Shown: positions 42,901 through 52,018 of the stretch, piece by piece
How positions within the stretch are numbered: position 1 is the stretch's first letter
Layout of the letters: each line of letters opens with the position of its first letter
DNA from: Stenotrophomonas maltophilia
GTDB lineage: Bacteria; Pseudomonadota; Gammaproteobacteria; Xanthomonadales; Xanthomonadaceae
Direction of reading: 5' to 3'
Length of the DNA stretch: 64,000 nt
Assembly: GCF_013464915.1 (NCBI RefSeq)
Contig: NZ_RAVT01000012.1
Coordinates: forward strand, 26,722-90,721
Translations under genes and position numbers: made by a program
Notes under the pieces: model-generated
The model's database searches: none
Told to the model about the DNA's origin: nothing
Seen by the model: the letters and a program-made list of their open reading frames with translations, nothing else

Positions 42901-45900
42901 CACTGATGTCCTGCGCCGTGCCGGCACCGGTGCCGGCGTTGCCGGCCTGACCGGGCCCCTGTGCGCCTGCCGCATCTGCGCGCACGCCGTCGGCCTGAGC
43001 AACCGCCTGCTGATGGCTGCCACTGGCGCCCTGCGCCGCGCCGGCCGTGCCCGGCCCCTGCGCGTCCACGTTGCCCGCACCCTGGCCGCTGCTCTGGCCA
43101 GGTCCCTGCACGTTGCCGGCCCCCGGGCCGACCGCACCCGCACCGCGGCCGCCGGTATCCAGCTGCGCGGTTCCCTTGCCACCACCGGCGTTGGGGTTGC
43201 TGCCACCGGTGTTGTCGTTGCGCAGGTTGCCGACATCGATGCTGAGCTTGCCACCGGCTGTTATCGACGAACCCAGCGCACCGGTCTTCTCGGTGATGGG
43301 GGCCGCCTTCCAGCGGCTGGAGGAGCCACCGTAGGTGATGGACACGTTGTCGAAGGTGCTGGTGCGGGTCAGCTGCTCCGCTGCATTGATCACCTCGGAC
43401 TGGTCACGGTTCAGGCCGACAATGGCCAGGTCCCGGCCCGCGGCGATGTTGGCGAAACGGTTCTCCAGCCGATCGGTGCTGATCCGCATGTTGCCGCCCG
43501 CATTGATCACGGCATTGTTGCCAGCCGATACCACCACGTCTTCCACGGTGGTACGGGTAGCGATGCGGGTCTTCTCGTTGCCGCTGGTGTCCTGCGGGTG
43601 GCGCTGCATGTTGATCAGCGTCGATTCCGGGTTGTCGTAGTCCGGATAGGTGATGATCTGCACGCAGGTGGTGGTGCAGGTGCCGTAAGCGTTGTTGTAC
43701 CTGAGGGTGTCGGTCACGTACTCGATCGGCGGCGAACCGGCCCCGCGGACGGACAGGTCGCGGAAGGGATCTTCCGCCCCCGCACCGAGCTGATCGGGAT
43801 TGTTGCGGTTGTCGGCACGGCCAACGTAGTAGACCGTGACCGTACCGTCCTGCACGTTCAGGCGTTCGCGCGACGCGCGCGCACCGTACGCGCCACCGCG
43901 GGCGAAGGCGTAGGCACTGGTGTTGCTGGTCAGTCGGATGACCGCCTTGCGGATCTGCTGGCCATCCGGGGTGACATACGGGGTGTCTTCGAGGATGTCG
44001 GACGGATCGAGGTAGTAGATCTCGTACGGCTGGTAGTTCGACGTCGCGCGGAAATCCCGGTTGTTGTTGGTGGCGTTCTTGAACCAGCCAGGCTGCTCCA
44101 GCCGGACCGGCGCATGCACGGTGGTGACCTTCTCCACGACCACGTTCTCGCGGATGTTGTTCACCGCCAGCGCGGACAGGTCCAGATTGCCGCTGACCTC
44201 GATGGTGGAGCCGATGTTGTCCACCCGCTGCGCGCTGCCTACCGCGGCCAGGCCGTTCAGGGCGCCGCCGATGGCGGCGTCGCCATCACTGAAGATCAGG
44301 CTCTTGCCGCTGTTGGTCAGCGTGCCGACGCCGAGGTCCAGGCGCTGGCGCGCGGCGATGGTGCCCGCACGGTCCGCGCCACCGATGTTGGCGGCGAGGT
44401 TGTTGAGCGATCCCGCCTGGATGGCGACGCGGTCACCGTAGATGCGGCCGCTGCCGATGTTGTCGACGGTCGCGGCGGTGATATGGGTGACGTTGCCATC
44501 CAGCAGGCCGTAGTTGACCAGTGCGCCCCCCGCTGCAAGGCGCGTCAGGCCGATGCTGCTGATCTCGCCGGTGGAGGCGTTGGTGATGTTGCCGGCGTTG
44601 ATGTTGACGTTGGCGCCCGCCAGCTTGCCGCTGTTGTCCAGGTTGCCCTGGATGGACAGGCTCAGCGTGCCGTTGGCCACCATCTCGCCGCGGTTGGTGT
44701 GGCTCTGGCCCAGCTCCAGGGTCATGTCACCCTGCGACATCAGCCGGCCATCACCGATGATCTCGCGGGTGCGGAGCGTCTGCTGCCTGCCGGCCACCAG
44801 GGTGCCACCGCTGTTGACCAGAGTATCGGCGCGGACATCGGAGGTCAGCGCCGCCGACACCTGGCCACCGCTGTTGTCCAGGCGCTGGTTCACCTGCAGC
44901 AGCAGGTTGTCGGCAATCACCTGGCCGTTCTGGTTGTCCAGGTTGCCGGTGGTCAACTGCAGGTTCTTGCCCTGCAGGCCCAGCGCAGGGCCATTGGCCT
45001 GGCTGAGCGTATTGCGGTTGTCGATGTAACCGGCCTGCAGGTCGAGGCGACCGGTCGCCGCCACCAGACCGCCACTGTTGAGCAGGGCGCCCTGCAAACC
45101 GATGTCGGCATTGCCACCGGCGGTCACGCTGCCACCGCTGTTGGCCAGCTGCTGCGCGCGCAGCAGCAGGTCGGCTGCACTCACCAGCGAGCCGCCGCCA
45201 CTGTTGTCGATGTTGACGGCCTGCACGTCGGCGCCGGCCTTGGCGAACACCGAGCCGCCTCGATTGTCCAGATCACCACTGCGGATCTGCAGCGTGCCAC
45301 TGCTGACGATGCCGTTGCCATTGGAAGCGGCGTTGGTCAGCCGCTGTCCGGAGGTGTCGATGCTGAGCGTTGCCGCCGACTGCAGCAGGCCACCGGTGTT
45401 GTCCAGCGCACCACTGCGCAGTGCTGCATTTCCGGAAAGGCTGGCAATGATGCCGCTGCGGTTGTCCAGCGCCTGGCCGCGGGTATCCAGCTGCAGGTCG
45501 TTGGCGATGATCCGGCCACTGGTGTTGCTCAGGCCGCCGGCCGAGACCTGCAGGTGCTTGCCGGCCTGGACCAGGCCGCCGCCATTGCGCAGCAGATCGG
45601 TGCTGGTCAGCTGCAGATCCTGCCCCGCAGCCACGGTGCCGCCGCTGTTGTTGATGGCCTGTGCCTCGGCCACCAGCGCGCCTCCCGCAGACAGGGTGCC
45701 CTTGTCGCTGTTGTCGAGCAGGCCGTCCACGCGCACGGTCAGCGCGCTGTTGCCATCGCTGTGCACGGTGCCGCCGCGATTGTCGAGCGTGCCCGCGCTG
45801 ATGCCTGCATCGCCCGTGGTCAGGATGCGACCACCGCGATTCTCCAGCGCATGGGTGATCGTCAGGGTGCTGCTGCCGCTGCCGGCGGCCTGGAGGGTAC

Positions 45901-48900
45901 CCAGGTTGTTGAGCAGCTGCGCGCTGCGCAGATCCAGCGAGCCGTTGCCGGCCAGCGTGCCCCCGCTGTTGTCCAGCCGGCCGCGCGCAGACACCTTCAA
46001 TGTATCGGTGCCGGAGGCGATGATCGATCCGCCCGCGTTGAGCAGCGTGCCGGTATCCACGGCGATGTGGGCAGCGGCCATCGTGCCGTCGCGCAGGTCG
46101 GTGGTTTCGCCGGTCAACTGCAGGGCGCCATTGCTGAGCAGCTTGCCGCCCTGGCCGTTCACGGTGTGCGCGTTGATCGCCAGCGTGCCGGTTCCGGCCT
46201 GCTGCACGGTACCGCCGGCATTGTCGAACAGTGCGCTGGTCAGGGTCAGGTCGCCATTGCTGGCGATCAGGCCGTTGCCGCCGTTGTCCAGCGAGGTGGT
46301 GGCCTGCACGGTGCTGGCCTGCGTGCCCGTCGCCAGCAGCTTGCCGTTCTGGTTGTCGAAGCGGTCGGCGTTGACGGTGAAGTGATCGGCATTGAGCGTG
46401 GCACCGCGATGGTCCACAGTCATCGCATCCAGCTGCAATGCGCCTGCCGTGGCGATGCTGCCGCCGGCCCCGTCCAGCTGGGTGGCCTTCACGGTCAGGG
46501 TGCCCTTGCCGGCATGGACGATGCTGCCTGCGGCATTGACCAGCTGCCCGGCGTCCAGGCGCAGGTTGCCGGCATTGCTGGCGAGGGTGCCGCCGCCGTT
46601 GTTGAATCGGCCGGTGACGGAGATCCGGCTGTCGGACGTACCTGCCGAGCTCAACGTGCCGCCTGCATTCGACAGCGAACCGGCGTTGATCTGCTGTGCG
46701 CCGTTGGCGGCGATGGTGCCGCCGTCATTGCCGAGTGCACCGCGCACCTGCAGCGACATCGCCTGGCTGCCGGTGGCGTTCAGCGTACCGGCCGTGTTGT
46801 CCAGCTGGTCTGCCTCGATGCTGACCTGCTGCGCGGCGGTGGTGCCTGCGCTGAGATCCAGGGTCTCGCCCTTCAGTTGCAGCTCGCCGTTGCTGACGAT
46901 GCGGCCGGCGTGGCCCTGCAGCGTGGTGGCATCGATCTGCAGCAGGCCGTCACCCGCCTGCTCGATGCTGCCGCTGCGGTTGTCCAGCGAAGCCGCCGCC
47001 ACCTGCATGCCCGCGCCGCTGGCGATGACGCCCTTGTTGCTGTTGTCGAGCAGGCCATCGGCCTTGACCACCAGCCGTGCGGCGCTGTGCAGCGTGCCGC
47101 CCTGGTTGTCGATGCCGCCGGAGCTGATGCCAAGCCCACCGTTGGCCAGGATGCGGCCGCTGCGGTTGTTGATGTCGTGGCCGATGATCAGCTGGCTCGC
47201 CGCTGTACCCGCCGACTGCAGCGTGCCGCCCGCGTTGACCAGCGCGGCACTGCGCAGGTCCAGCCCGCCATTGCTGGACACGGTACCGCCGCTGTTGTCG
47301 ATGCGTTCGCGCGCGCTCAGCCGCAGCATGTCATTGCCGGTTGCGGTAAGCGTGCCACCGGCGGTAATCAGGGAGCCGGTGTCGATCTCGATCCGCTTGG
47401 CGGAGGTGACACCTGCCCGCAGGTCGGTGGTGGTGCCCTTGAGCAACAGGCCGCCATTGCTGACCAGCGTGCCGCCGGTGCCGTTGAGCGTGCCGGCGTC
47501 GATCGACAGCACGCCTTCACCGGCGTGCTGCACGGTGCCGCCGGCATTGCCGAACACCGCCGCCTGGATGCCAAGGTCGCCGTTGCTGGCCAGCAGGCCG
47601 CCCTCGCCGTTGTCCAGCGTGCCGACCACGTTGATCGTGCTGCCCTCGGCACCGGTCGCGATGACCTTGCCGGCCCGGTTGTCGAAGGACTGTGCGTCCA
47701 GTGCGATGCGCTCGGCCTGCAGAGTGGCACCGCGATGGTCCACGCTGCCCGCCTGCAGGGTGATGCCGCCTGCACTGGCGATGCTGCCACCCTGGCCGTC
47801 CAGTTGCCCGGTACGCAGCAGCAGCCCCTGGGTGCCGGCATGGCTGAGCGTGCCCTTCACGTTGGCCATGTGGCCGGCATCGATCTTCAGCGCGGCGCCG
47901 TTGCTGGCGAGCACGCCGTTGCTGTTGTCGAACAGGCCCGCCACATGCAGCTCGGTAGTGGCGCTGCCTGCCGAACTGAGCGTGCCACCGCGGTTGGAGA
48001 GTTCGCCGGCTTCGATGCGCTGGGCACCGTTGCTGGCGATGGTGCCCGCGTCGTTGGCCAAGCGGCCGCTTACCTGCAGTGCCAGCGTCCCGCTGCCGGT
48101 TGCGCGCAGCGCGCCTGCGCTGTTGTCCAGGCTGTCGGCCACGATATCGAGCTGCTCGGCCGCCACGCTGCCGCCGCGGAGATCCAATGACCCGCCCTGC
48201 AGTGACAGCGCGCGGGCGGCCCCGATGCTGCCGCCCTGGCCCGACAGCGTTTGCGCCTCGATGCGCAGGTTGCCGTTGGCGGAGATCGAGCCGCTGCGGT
48301 TCTCCAGCTGCGCGGCGCGGATTGCGGACGCAGCATCACCGGCGGCAATCAACTTGCCATGGTCGTTGACGAAGCGGCCTGCGTGCACGTCGACCGCACC
48401 ATTGCTGCCCAGCGTTCCGCCGGTATTGTCGAGCAGGCTGCTGGCCTGCAGCTGGAGCGCCTGGGTGCCAAGCGCACTCAGCTGGCCGCCGGCGGTGATC
48501 ACGGTGTCGCCGTCGATGCTGATGCGCTGCGCGGTGGTGATGCCGTTGCGCAGATCGAGGGAGTCGCCCTGCAGGTCCAGCGAACCGTTGCTGAGCAGGG
48601 TGCCACCGGCGCCGGTCAGGTCCTGCGTGGTGATGAACAGGCTGCCGGACCCGGCCTGCTGCACGGTTCCGCCGGCATTGCCGAAGGTACGCGCGTGGAT
48701 ATCCAGGTTGCCATTGCTGGCCAGGGTGCCGCCATTGCCGTTGTCCAGCGTGCCCTGCACGCGCAGCGTATTGCCACCGGTGCCGGTAGCGATGATGCGC
48801 CCGCCGCGGTTGTCGAACCCGGTCGCGGTGATGTCCAGCTGCGCGGCAGCCAGCGACGCGCCCTGGTGATCGACCTCGGCCGCAGTAAGCTGCAGAGCGC

Positions 48901-51900
48901 CGGCAGTGGCGATCTGCCCCTTTGCTCCGTCAAGGCGCCCGCTGTCGATGACCAGGCCGTCGCTGCCAGCATGGCTGAGGGTACCGCCGGCATTGACCAG
49001 CGCGCCGCTCTTCAGCTGCAGGTGGGCGGCATTGCTGGCGATGCTGCCGCCACTGTTGTCGAGCGTGCCGTCGACCCGGATCTGCGAAGCTGCCGTTCCC
49101 GCCGAATTGAGCGCACCGCCGCGGTTGGACAACGCACCCGCCTGGATCTGCTGCGCGCCATTGGCGCTGATGCTGCCGCCGTCGTTGCGCAGCAGGCCCT
49201 GCACCTGCAGCTGCATCGCGTTGTTTCCCAGTGACAGCAGGCTGCCGCCGCTGGTGTCCAGGCCGGTGGCCGTGATCTTCACGTCACGGGCGCGGGTGCT
49301 GCCCTTCTGCAGATCCAGCTGCTGCCCGCTCAACTGCAACTGGCCGTTGCTGGCGATACTGCCGCCAGCCCCCTGCATGGTGGTCGCCTCGATCTGCAAC
49401 GTGCCGGTGCCAGCATGGTCGATGCTGCCGCCATCGTTCAGCAGGCCATCGGCCGTGATGTCCAGATCGCCATTGCCGGACAGCAGGCCGCGCTGGTTCT
49501 GCAGCCGCTGGCTGGCGTGGATGCGGCTGGTGCCGGTGCCTGCGGCGATCAGCTTGCCGCCGTCGTTGATGAGGATGCCGCTGTTGATGTCCAGCGCACC
49601 ATTGGCGCCCACGGTGCCGCCGCTGTTGTCCAGGGTGCGCGATACCTGCAGCTGCAGCGCATCGCCGCCGGTCGAGGTCAGCGTGCCGCCGGCGGTGGTC
49701 AGGTCGCCGGCGCGCACATCGATGCGCTGCGCGGCGGTGGTGCCATTGCGCAGGTTCAGGGTATCGCCGTGCAGCTGCAGGGCGCCGTTGCTGAGAACGG
49801 TGCCGCCCTGGCCCTGCAGGTTGGCGGTGGTGATGCGCAGGTTGCCGGTGCCCGCCTGCTGCACGGTGCCGCCGGCATTGCCGAAGGACGCTGCATCGAT
49901 CTGCAGGTCGGCGTTGCTGGCCAGCAGGCCACCGTCGCTGTTGTCCAGGTGATTGCGGACGTTGAGCGTACTGGCCTGCAGCCCCGCGGACAGCACGCGG
50001 CCGCCGCGGTTGTCGAAGTCCTGTGCGCTCAGGCCGAGCTGGCGGGCGACCAGCTGCGCACCGCGGTGGTCGGCACGGCCCAGCAGCAGGTCTGCCGCGC
50101 CGGCGGTGGCAATGCTGCCCTGCACGCCATCCAGTACCTCCGCACGCAGCAGCAGGCCCTCGCTGCCGGCGTGGTTGATGCTGCCCCGGGTGTTGACCAG
50201 GGTGCCGATGTCGAGGCCGAGGCGCGTGGCATTGCTGGAGATGCTGCCCTCGCTGTTGTCGAGCTGGCCGATCGTCCAGGTCGTCTCGGCACTGCCACCG
50301 TGGGCAAGGCTGCCACCACGATTGATGACCGATTGCGCCTGCAGCTCGAAGCCACGGGCGAAGGTCATGCGGCCGCCACTGTTGTCCAGCTGCTGCACCT
50401 GCGCGCTGGCCGCGCCCTGGACCTGCAGGGTGCCACGCATGTTGCGCAGCGCCTGTCCCTGCACCTGCAGGGTGCTTGCGCCCAGCGTGCCGTCGCTGTT
50501 GTCCAAGCTGTTGCGGGCGCTGAGCTGCAGGTCGCCACTGGCTTCGATGCGGCCGCCGTCGTTGCCCAGCGTTCCAGCGATGTTGAGCACGCCGGCCGCC
50601 AGCGGCGGAAGCGGCGTGACCGGCGGGGTGCCGCCGCCGGTGCCGGGAGTGCCAGTGCCCGGAGTGCCGGTACCTGGCGTACCCGTGCCTGGCGTACCCG
50701 TACCCGGCGGGGTGCCGGTGCCGCCGGTACCGGTGCCTGGCGAAACACTGGCCACGTTGCCGATGCGGCCCTGCAGGTTGCTGACGTCGGCCGCCTGCAG
50801 CTGCAGCGCCTGCGCTCCGAGCTGTTCGATGCTGCCGCCGCGGTTGCGCAGCGCATCGGCATTCACTTCGATGCGTCGCGCATTGAGCGTGCCGCCACTA
50901 TTGTCGACATCTGCCGGGGTCTGCACGCGCAGCTCGCGCTCGGCACTGAGCGTGCCGGCATTGGCGATGCCCGCGCTGGCGTCGATGCGCAGGTCCTGCT
51001 GCGCATGCATCGCGCCAGTGTTCTGCAGCCGGCCGTCGACGGTGACCACCAGCTCGCCGGCCTGGGCACCGATCTTGCCGGCATTGCTTACGCCCACGCC
51101 ATGTTCGTTGCCGACCAGCCAGATGCGGTTGGCATACATGCCGCCCAGCGCGCCCACATCCAGCGCGAAAGTGGGCGCGGCGGACGTAGGCTTCTGCTGC
51201 TGCACGCTGCTGTGGTCGGCACTGACCACGTTGCTGCCCAGGCTCGCCTGCAGCTGGTTGGCCCAGATGCCGGCATTGACCTGCAGCGAACGGGTGATGA
51301 TGTCGGTGTAGTCGGCGCGGCTGGTATCCAGGCCCGCGCCACCGACGCCGATGCTGCCACCTTCGACGCGATAGCCTTCCAGCACGCCATTGCTGACGAT
51401 CGGCGTGCCGGTGGTCAGGGTCACCCGGCTGGCGTTGAGGAAGCCCGCGCCATTGATCTGGATCCCGGCCGGGTTGGCGATGACCACCTGCGCCCGCGCA
51501 CCGGCCACCTCCACATAGCCATTGAGGTGGCTGGGATTGCTGCTGTTGACCTCGTTGAGGATGACCCGCGCGGTGCCCGTGGCCAGCCACGGATTGCCCT
51601 GCACCCAGCCACCCAGCTGGGTCTGCACCTCGCCGCGCGAGTTGTTGAGGATCACGCCCTGCTGGCCGACGTCGAACTGCTGGTAGGTATTGCGCGACAC
51701 CCCGCCCGCACTGGGCGTGGTGATGTTGACCTGTGGCGTGCCGTTGGCCGAGGTAATCACCGTCGGGCGCTGGTTTGCCGGCGCGCCCGGGTCGGCGGCG
51801 ATGCGGCCCGGGTCGGCCGGCGCCTGCTGCGCGGACAACGGTTGCACCAGCCCCACCCAGCCCAGCACCAGCCACAACGCGAAACTGATCGGACGCAGGG

Positions 51901-52018
51901 TGCCGACCGTGCGGCCTTCACGATTGTCGGCACCGCCGTGCGCGGCGTTGACCAGCTCGGACGCAACCTGCATGACCCCGAGCGTACGGTTGAAGACCAG
52001 ACGGTAGACTTTGTTCAC
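36938..52018 (-). CDS. cdiA: Contact-dependent inhibition toxin/filamentous haemagglutinin CdiA
   Basis: This giant TpsA protein has about 5026 residues, starting at GTG 52018. Its extended signal peptide is of ESPR type (NKVYRLVFNRTLGVMQVASE). A TPS secretion domain spans residues about 65-310 (VIANPAGIQINGAGFLNASR, GGMYANRI). A short PGTGT-repeat linker lies near residue 440. Haemagglutinin repeats (LDNSGG, SNGALDL types) run to about residue 2600. A Tyr-rich segment at about 2620-2830 is at the place of the receptor-binding domain in E. coli CdiA. A Gly/Ala/Gln-rich stretch follows (about 2940-3040), then a conserved block (LSSDYLLQRAGF, TSDIVWLVEKDVTL) and a second FHA region. The VENN motif is at about residue 4678 (NSVENNFLAED). 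The last 345 residues are the delivered toxin module, of no family I recognise. CdiB exports it. Confidence 0.93.
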   Translation of the reverse strand: MNKVYRLVFNRTLGVMQVASELVNAAHGGADNREGRTVGTLRPISFALWLVLGWVGLVQPLSAQQAPADPGRIAADPGAPANQRPTVITSANGTPQVNITTPSAGGVSRNTYQQFDVGQQGVILNNSRGEVQTQLGGWVQGNPWLATGTARVILNEVNSSNPSHLNGYVEVAGARAQVVIANPAGIQINGAGFLNASRVTLTTGTPIVSNGVLEGYRVEGGSIGVGGAGLDTSRADYTDIITRSLQVNAGIWANQLQASLGSNVVSADHSSVQQQKPTSAAPTFALDVGALGGMYANRIWLVGNEHGVGVSNAGKIGAQAGELVVTVDGRLQNTGAMHAQQDLRIDASAGIANAGTLSAERELRVQTPADVDNSGGTLNARRIEVNADALRNRGGSIEQLGAQALQLQAADVSNLQGRIGNVASVSPGTGTGGTGTPPGTGTPGTGTPGTGTPGTGTPGTGGGTPPVTPLPPLAAGVLNIAGTLGNDGGRIEASGDLQLSARNSLDNSDGTLGASTLQVQGQALRNMRGTLQVQGAASAQVQQLDNSGGRMTFARGFELQAQSVINRGGSLAHGGSAETTWTIGQLDNSEGSISSNATRLGLDIGTLVNTRGSINHAGSEGLLLRAEVLDGVQGSIATAGAADLLLGRADHRGAQLVARQLGLSAQDFDNRGGRVLSAGLQASTLNVRNHLDNSDGGLLASNADLQIDAASFGNAGGTVQQAGTGNLRITTANLQGQGGTVLSNGALQLHGDTLNLRNGTTAAQRIDVRAGDLTTAGGTLTSTGGDALQLQVSRTLDNSGGTVGANGALDINSGILINDGGKLIAAGTGTSRIHASQRLQNQRGLLSGNGDLDITADGLLNDGGSIDHAGTGTLQIEATTMQGAGGSIASNGQLQLSGQQLDLQKGSTRARDVKITATGLDTSGGSLLSLGNNAMQLQVQGLLRNDGGSISANGAQQIQAGALSNRGGALNSAGTAASQIRVDGTLDNSGGSIASNAAHLQLKSGALVNAGGTLSHAGSDGLVIDSGRLDGAKGQIATAGALQLTAAEVDHQGASLAAAQLDITATGFDNRGGRIIATGTGGNTLRVQGTLDNGNGGTLASNGNLDIHARTFGNAGGTVQQAGSGSLFITTQDLTGAGGTLLSNGSLDLQGDSLDLRNGITTAQRISIDGDTVITAGGQLSALGTQALQLQASSLLDNTGGTLGSNGAVDVHAGRFVNDHGKLIAAGDAASAIRAAQLENRSGSISANGNLRIEAQTLSGQGGSIGAARALSLQGGSLDLRGGSVAAEQLDIVADSLDNSAGALRATGSGTLALQVSGRLANDAGTIASNGAQRIEAGELSNRGGTLSSAGSATTELHVAGLFDNSNGVLASNGAALKIDAGHMANVKGTLSHAGTQGLLLRTGQLDGQGGSIASAGGITLQAGSVDHRGATLQAERIALDAQSFDNRAGKVIATGAEGSTINVVGTLDNGEGGLLASNGDLGIQAAVFGNAGGTVQHAGEGVLSIDAGTLNGTGGTLVSNGGLLLKGTTTDLRAGVTSAKRIEIDTGSLITAGGTLTATGNDMLRLSARERIDNSGGTVSSNGGLDLRSAALVNAGGTLQSAGTAASQLIIGHDINNRSGRILANGGLGISSGGIDNQGGTLHSAARLVVKADGLLDNSNKGVIASGAGMQVAAASLDNRSGSIEQAGDGLLQIDATTLQGHAGRIVSNGELQLKGETLDLSAGTTAAQQVSIEADQLDNTAGTLNATGSQAMSLQVRGALGNDGGTIAANGAQQINAGSLSNAGGTLSSAGTSDSRISVTGRFNNGGGTLASNAGNLRLDAGQLVNAAGSIVHAGKGTLTVKATQLDGAGGSIATAGALQLDAMTVDHRGATLNADHFTVNADRFDNQNGKLLATGTQASTVQATTSLDNGGNGLIASNGDLTLTSALFDNAGGTVQQAGTGTLAINAHTVNGQGGKLLSNGALQLTGETTDLRDGTMAAAHIAVDTGTLLNAGGSIIASGTDTLKVSARGRLDNSGGTLAGNGSLDLRSAQLLNNLGTLQAAGSGSSTLTITHALENRGGRILTTGDAGISAGTLDNRGGTVHSDGNSALTVRVDGLLDNSDKGTLSAGGALVAEAQAINNSGGTVAAGQDLQLTSTDLLRNGGGLVQAGKHLQVSAGGLSNTSGRIIANDLQLDTRGQALDNRSGIIASLSGNAALRSGALDNTGGLLQSAATLSIDTSGQRLTNAASNGNGIVSSGTLQIRSGDLDNRGGSVFAKAGADVQAVNIDNSGGGSLVSAADLLLRAQQLANSGGSVTAGGNADIGLQGALLNSGGLVAATGRLDLQAGYIDNRNTLSQANGPALGLQGKNLQLTTGNLDNQNGQVIADNLLLQVNQRLDNSGGQVSAALTSDVRADTLVNSGGTLVAGRQQTLRTREIIGDGRLMSQGDMTLELGQSHTNRGEMVANGTLSLSIQGNLDNSGKLAGANVNINAGNITNASTGEISSIGLTRLAAGGALVNYGLLDGNVTHITAATVDNIGSGRIYGDRVAIQAGSLNNLAANIGGADRAGTIAARQRLDLGVGTLTNSGKSLIFSDGDAAIGGALNGLAAVGSAQRVDNIGSTIEVSGNLDLSALAVNNIRENVVVEKVTTVHAPVRLEQPGWFKNATNNNRDFRATSNYQPYEIYYLDPSDILEDTPYVTPDGQQIRKAVIRLTSNTSAYAFARGGAYGARASRERLNVQDGTVTVYYVGRADNRNNPDQLGAGAEDPFRDLSVRGAGSPPIEYVTDTLRYNNAYGTCTTTCVQIITYPDYDNPESTLINMQRHPQDTSGNEKTRIATRTTVEDVVVSAGNNAVINAGGNMRISTDRLENRFANIAAGRDLAIVGLNRDQSEVINAAEQLTRTSTFDNVSITYGGSSSRWKAAPITEKTGALGSSITAGGKLSIDVGNLRNDNTGGSNPNAGGGKGTAQLDTGGRGAGAVGPGAGNVQGPGQSSGQGAGNVDAQGPGTAGAAQGASGSHQQAVAQADGVRADAAGAQGPGQAGNAGTGAGTAQDISAAQAGQANANGPATVRAGEHTGSGGNTAVEGKQATTTTGSDPRVVVTTSPNASAPTASLFNVDANRGNHIVETDPRFASYRDWLSSDYLLQRAGFEPSQTQKRLGDGFYEQKLVREQIGELTGRRFLTGHASDEEQYRALLEAGATVASEWGLRPGVALTAEQMARLTSDIVWLVEKDVTLADGSVVRALVPQVYLRVLPGDLGNDGALLAGAEVDVKLRGDLVNSGTIAGRQLVSIDAGNIRNLSGGQISGAQVGLSARQDIDIIGSTVKATDALALKAGGNITVASTTTEWKDQGDRLSQQKTTLDRVAGLYVTNPGGEGVLSVVAGGDIGLKAAEIRNAGTHGITQLAAGGNLDLGAQTLGQSSALNHDNRNHTSNSQTTHAVTSIEGAGDVVLAAGKDINLAATRIKADGGMALQAGGDINSQVLVDSRSSDFSAGGKRSSLQISQSDETVRGSQLQAGDNVVLRANRDINLTATQVASSDGTLSVAAGRDVNLLSANETHDFSLDSYDKKKKTLSSTTTTRHAESSDSYAIGTGLMGESVSVTAGRDLTAVGAVVDATGTVVLGAGNNVLITSAEDHHSSESSESRKKSGFTGGFSNGTASIGYGSSKNSSSSAEQSTTQVGSAIASREGSVLINAGNQLTIAASDVAAGKDLTLVGKDINLLARQDTVDTQASQSSKSSGFSVGVTYDPAKAYRTARDNATEGMADSGTMMGRITRTAEGVAAGVSAAVLPAITAGSQRSNSNQSHSTSDARVSNLNAGGNLSLIANGGSITSQGAQMSAEGNAVLLATKDIVFDVAHNTERSDSDSRGKGWGIATNSAGLPFGTNNSRSEGAGQSDTITGTQLSVGGGVRMATTEGDIRLTAANIAAEKDVSIRAAGDLTIRSGQDTVSNANRSDSKAIGTVQISDTEKFSGWHREQHRDDSAQVSQVASTVGSLGGNVNLTAGGKYTQSASNVVAAKDVNITAAEIELLTADESGHYSQSDKDLKIGAFARVKSPLIDLLNNVDAARKSDDRLQKMQGLAAGANAYQAASAISSMAGKGGGGALLSAEAGVGFKTSSSSADGSSQVSRGSTIQGGGNVNLTSTQGDIHVVQGNLSAGNTLSLDSAGDILLEAGKAHVADRSKSSNAGAEVGVGVAVGAQTGVYVYAEASVGSSKSNAESSTWQNTTLTGKNISMKAEGDTTLRGATATADRIDVKTGGTLTVESLQDIAESMSKNSQVGGRVQVSFGTAWNADGYASAGKANGSYQGVGQQSGLFAGDGGYHVDAGQVNLVGGAIASTNAGNSELTADSLTFTDLQNQMDYKATSGSISGGFGNAGRGSAGKGVGAGEQLKGIGTSIVTGELGRPTGVSIGGGLPMHESGSDSSSTRATLTEGNITIGGRKTTAAELGVNTDAAAAHRALEAMPDANKLLADQQAMANAVSTVLATSKQVSVDVQAYQSNKATQAYYDGLSPEQKNEFNALSAEQRDAVLTANSPAYENAKKWGTGGEYNRALNAVTTALVGGAAGQGAGQVASNALAPYAAYFIGSTLDPNHGSDPNATLQLLSHAVLGALLAEANGGNAGTGAVSAAGGELAAKVLTDTLTGGDPSRLSPEQKEMVLALSQAVGALAGGLSGQDLAGIALNAGIAKNSVENNFLAEDQARVMKQQLDECGSDTSCQKMVRDVAKQLSERMDYELLSVCTANSASPACQAFVNAAVSYKYGSWPGELGLFDDLGRSSEALSSFAHSMNGRAYRELIFENGGLQPVYILPQEYTVAALAQWTAGVDTSIDQYGLWSKETAGEVGLGLAQLLARRYGMVNIVGGNGGFGSGRSDGTPNTSSGTQVDAEKSALERIAGRPAGPDLSLKQPESVLQAYSQKRIDDLAHQYNSKSLDPKDFQLNLGSKVLKADAQVSTGAPVYIGASTSDVMLYFRQLTGTDRMPVAKVVPGKGLLYTATTSSGAKITLRDFSTSAQKTGASWTIDVQDKSINNGKRVEVKFK
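46405..50090. repeat. Long-period (about 1.15-1.3 kb) repeats in the cdiA stalk region
   Basis: A module beginning at a DHRGA/DHQGA-type sequence and running through DNR-G, LDNG--GLLASNGDL and FGNAGGTVQQAG occurs four times. The anchors lie near 50070, 48872, 47727 and 46405. The periods are therefore about 1198, 1145 and 1322 bases, roughly 380-440 residues each, nested over the usual 20-residue haemagglutinin repeat. This points to segmental duplication of the stalk. Confidence 0.7.
50645..50715. repeat. In-frame 15-bp tandem repeat within cdiA
   Basis: About five consecutive 15-bp units, variants of GGAGTGCCGGTACCT and GGCGTACCCGTGCCT on the plus strand, encode PGTGT repeats in CdiA just after the TPS-proximal region. 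The unit length keeps the frame, so copy number can change without breaking the gene. Confidence 0.75.

Noticed and set aside
41153-48190. A 2345-codon open frame on the plus strand inside cdiA
   Set aside because: It is antisense to the haemagglutinin repeats, is low in complexity and mirrors the repeat period. It arises from high GC and repeated codons. The minus-strand reading has clear TpsA domains.
46405-50090. CRISPR-like repeated DNA
   Set aside because: The repeats are coding, in frame, variable and without spacers of uniform length.
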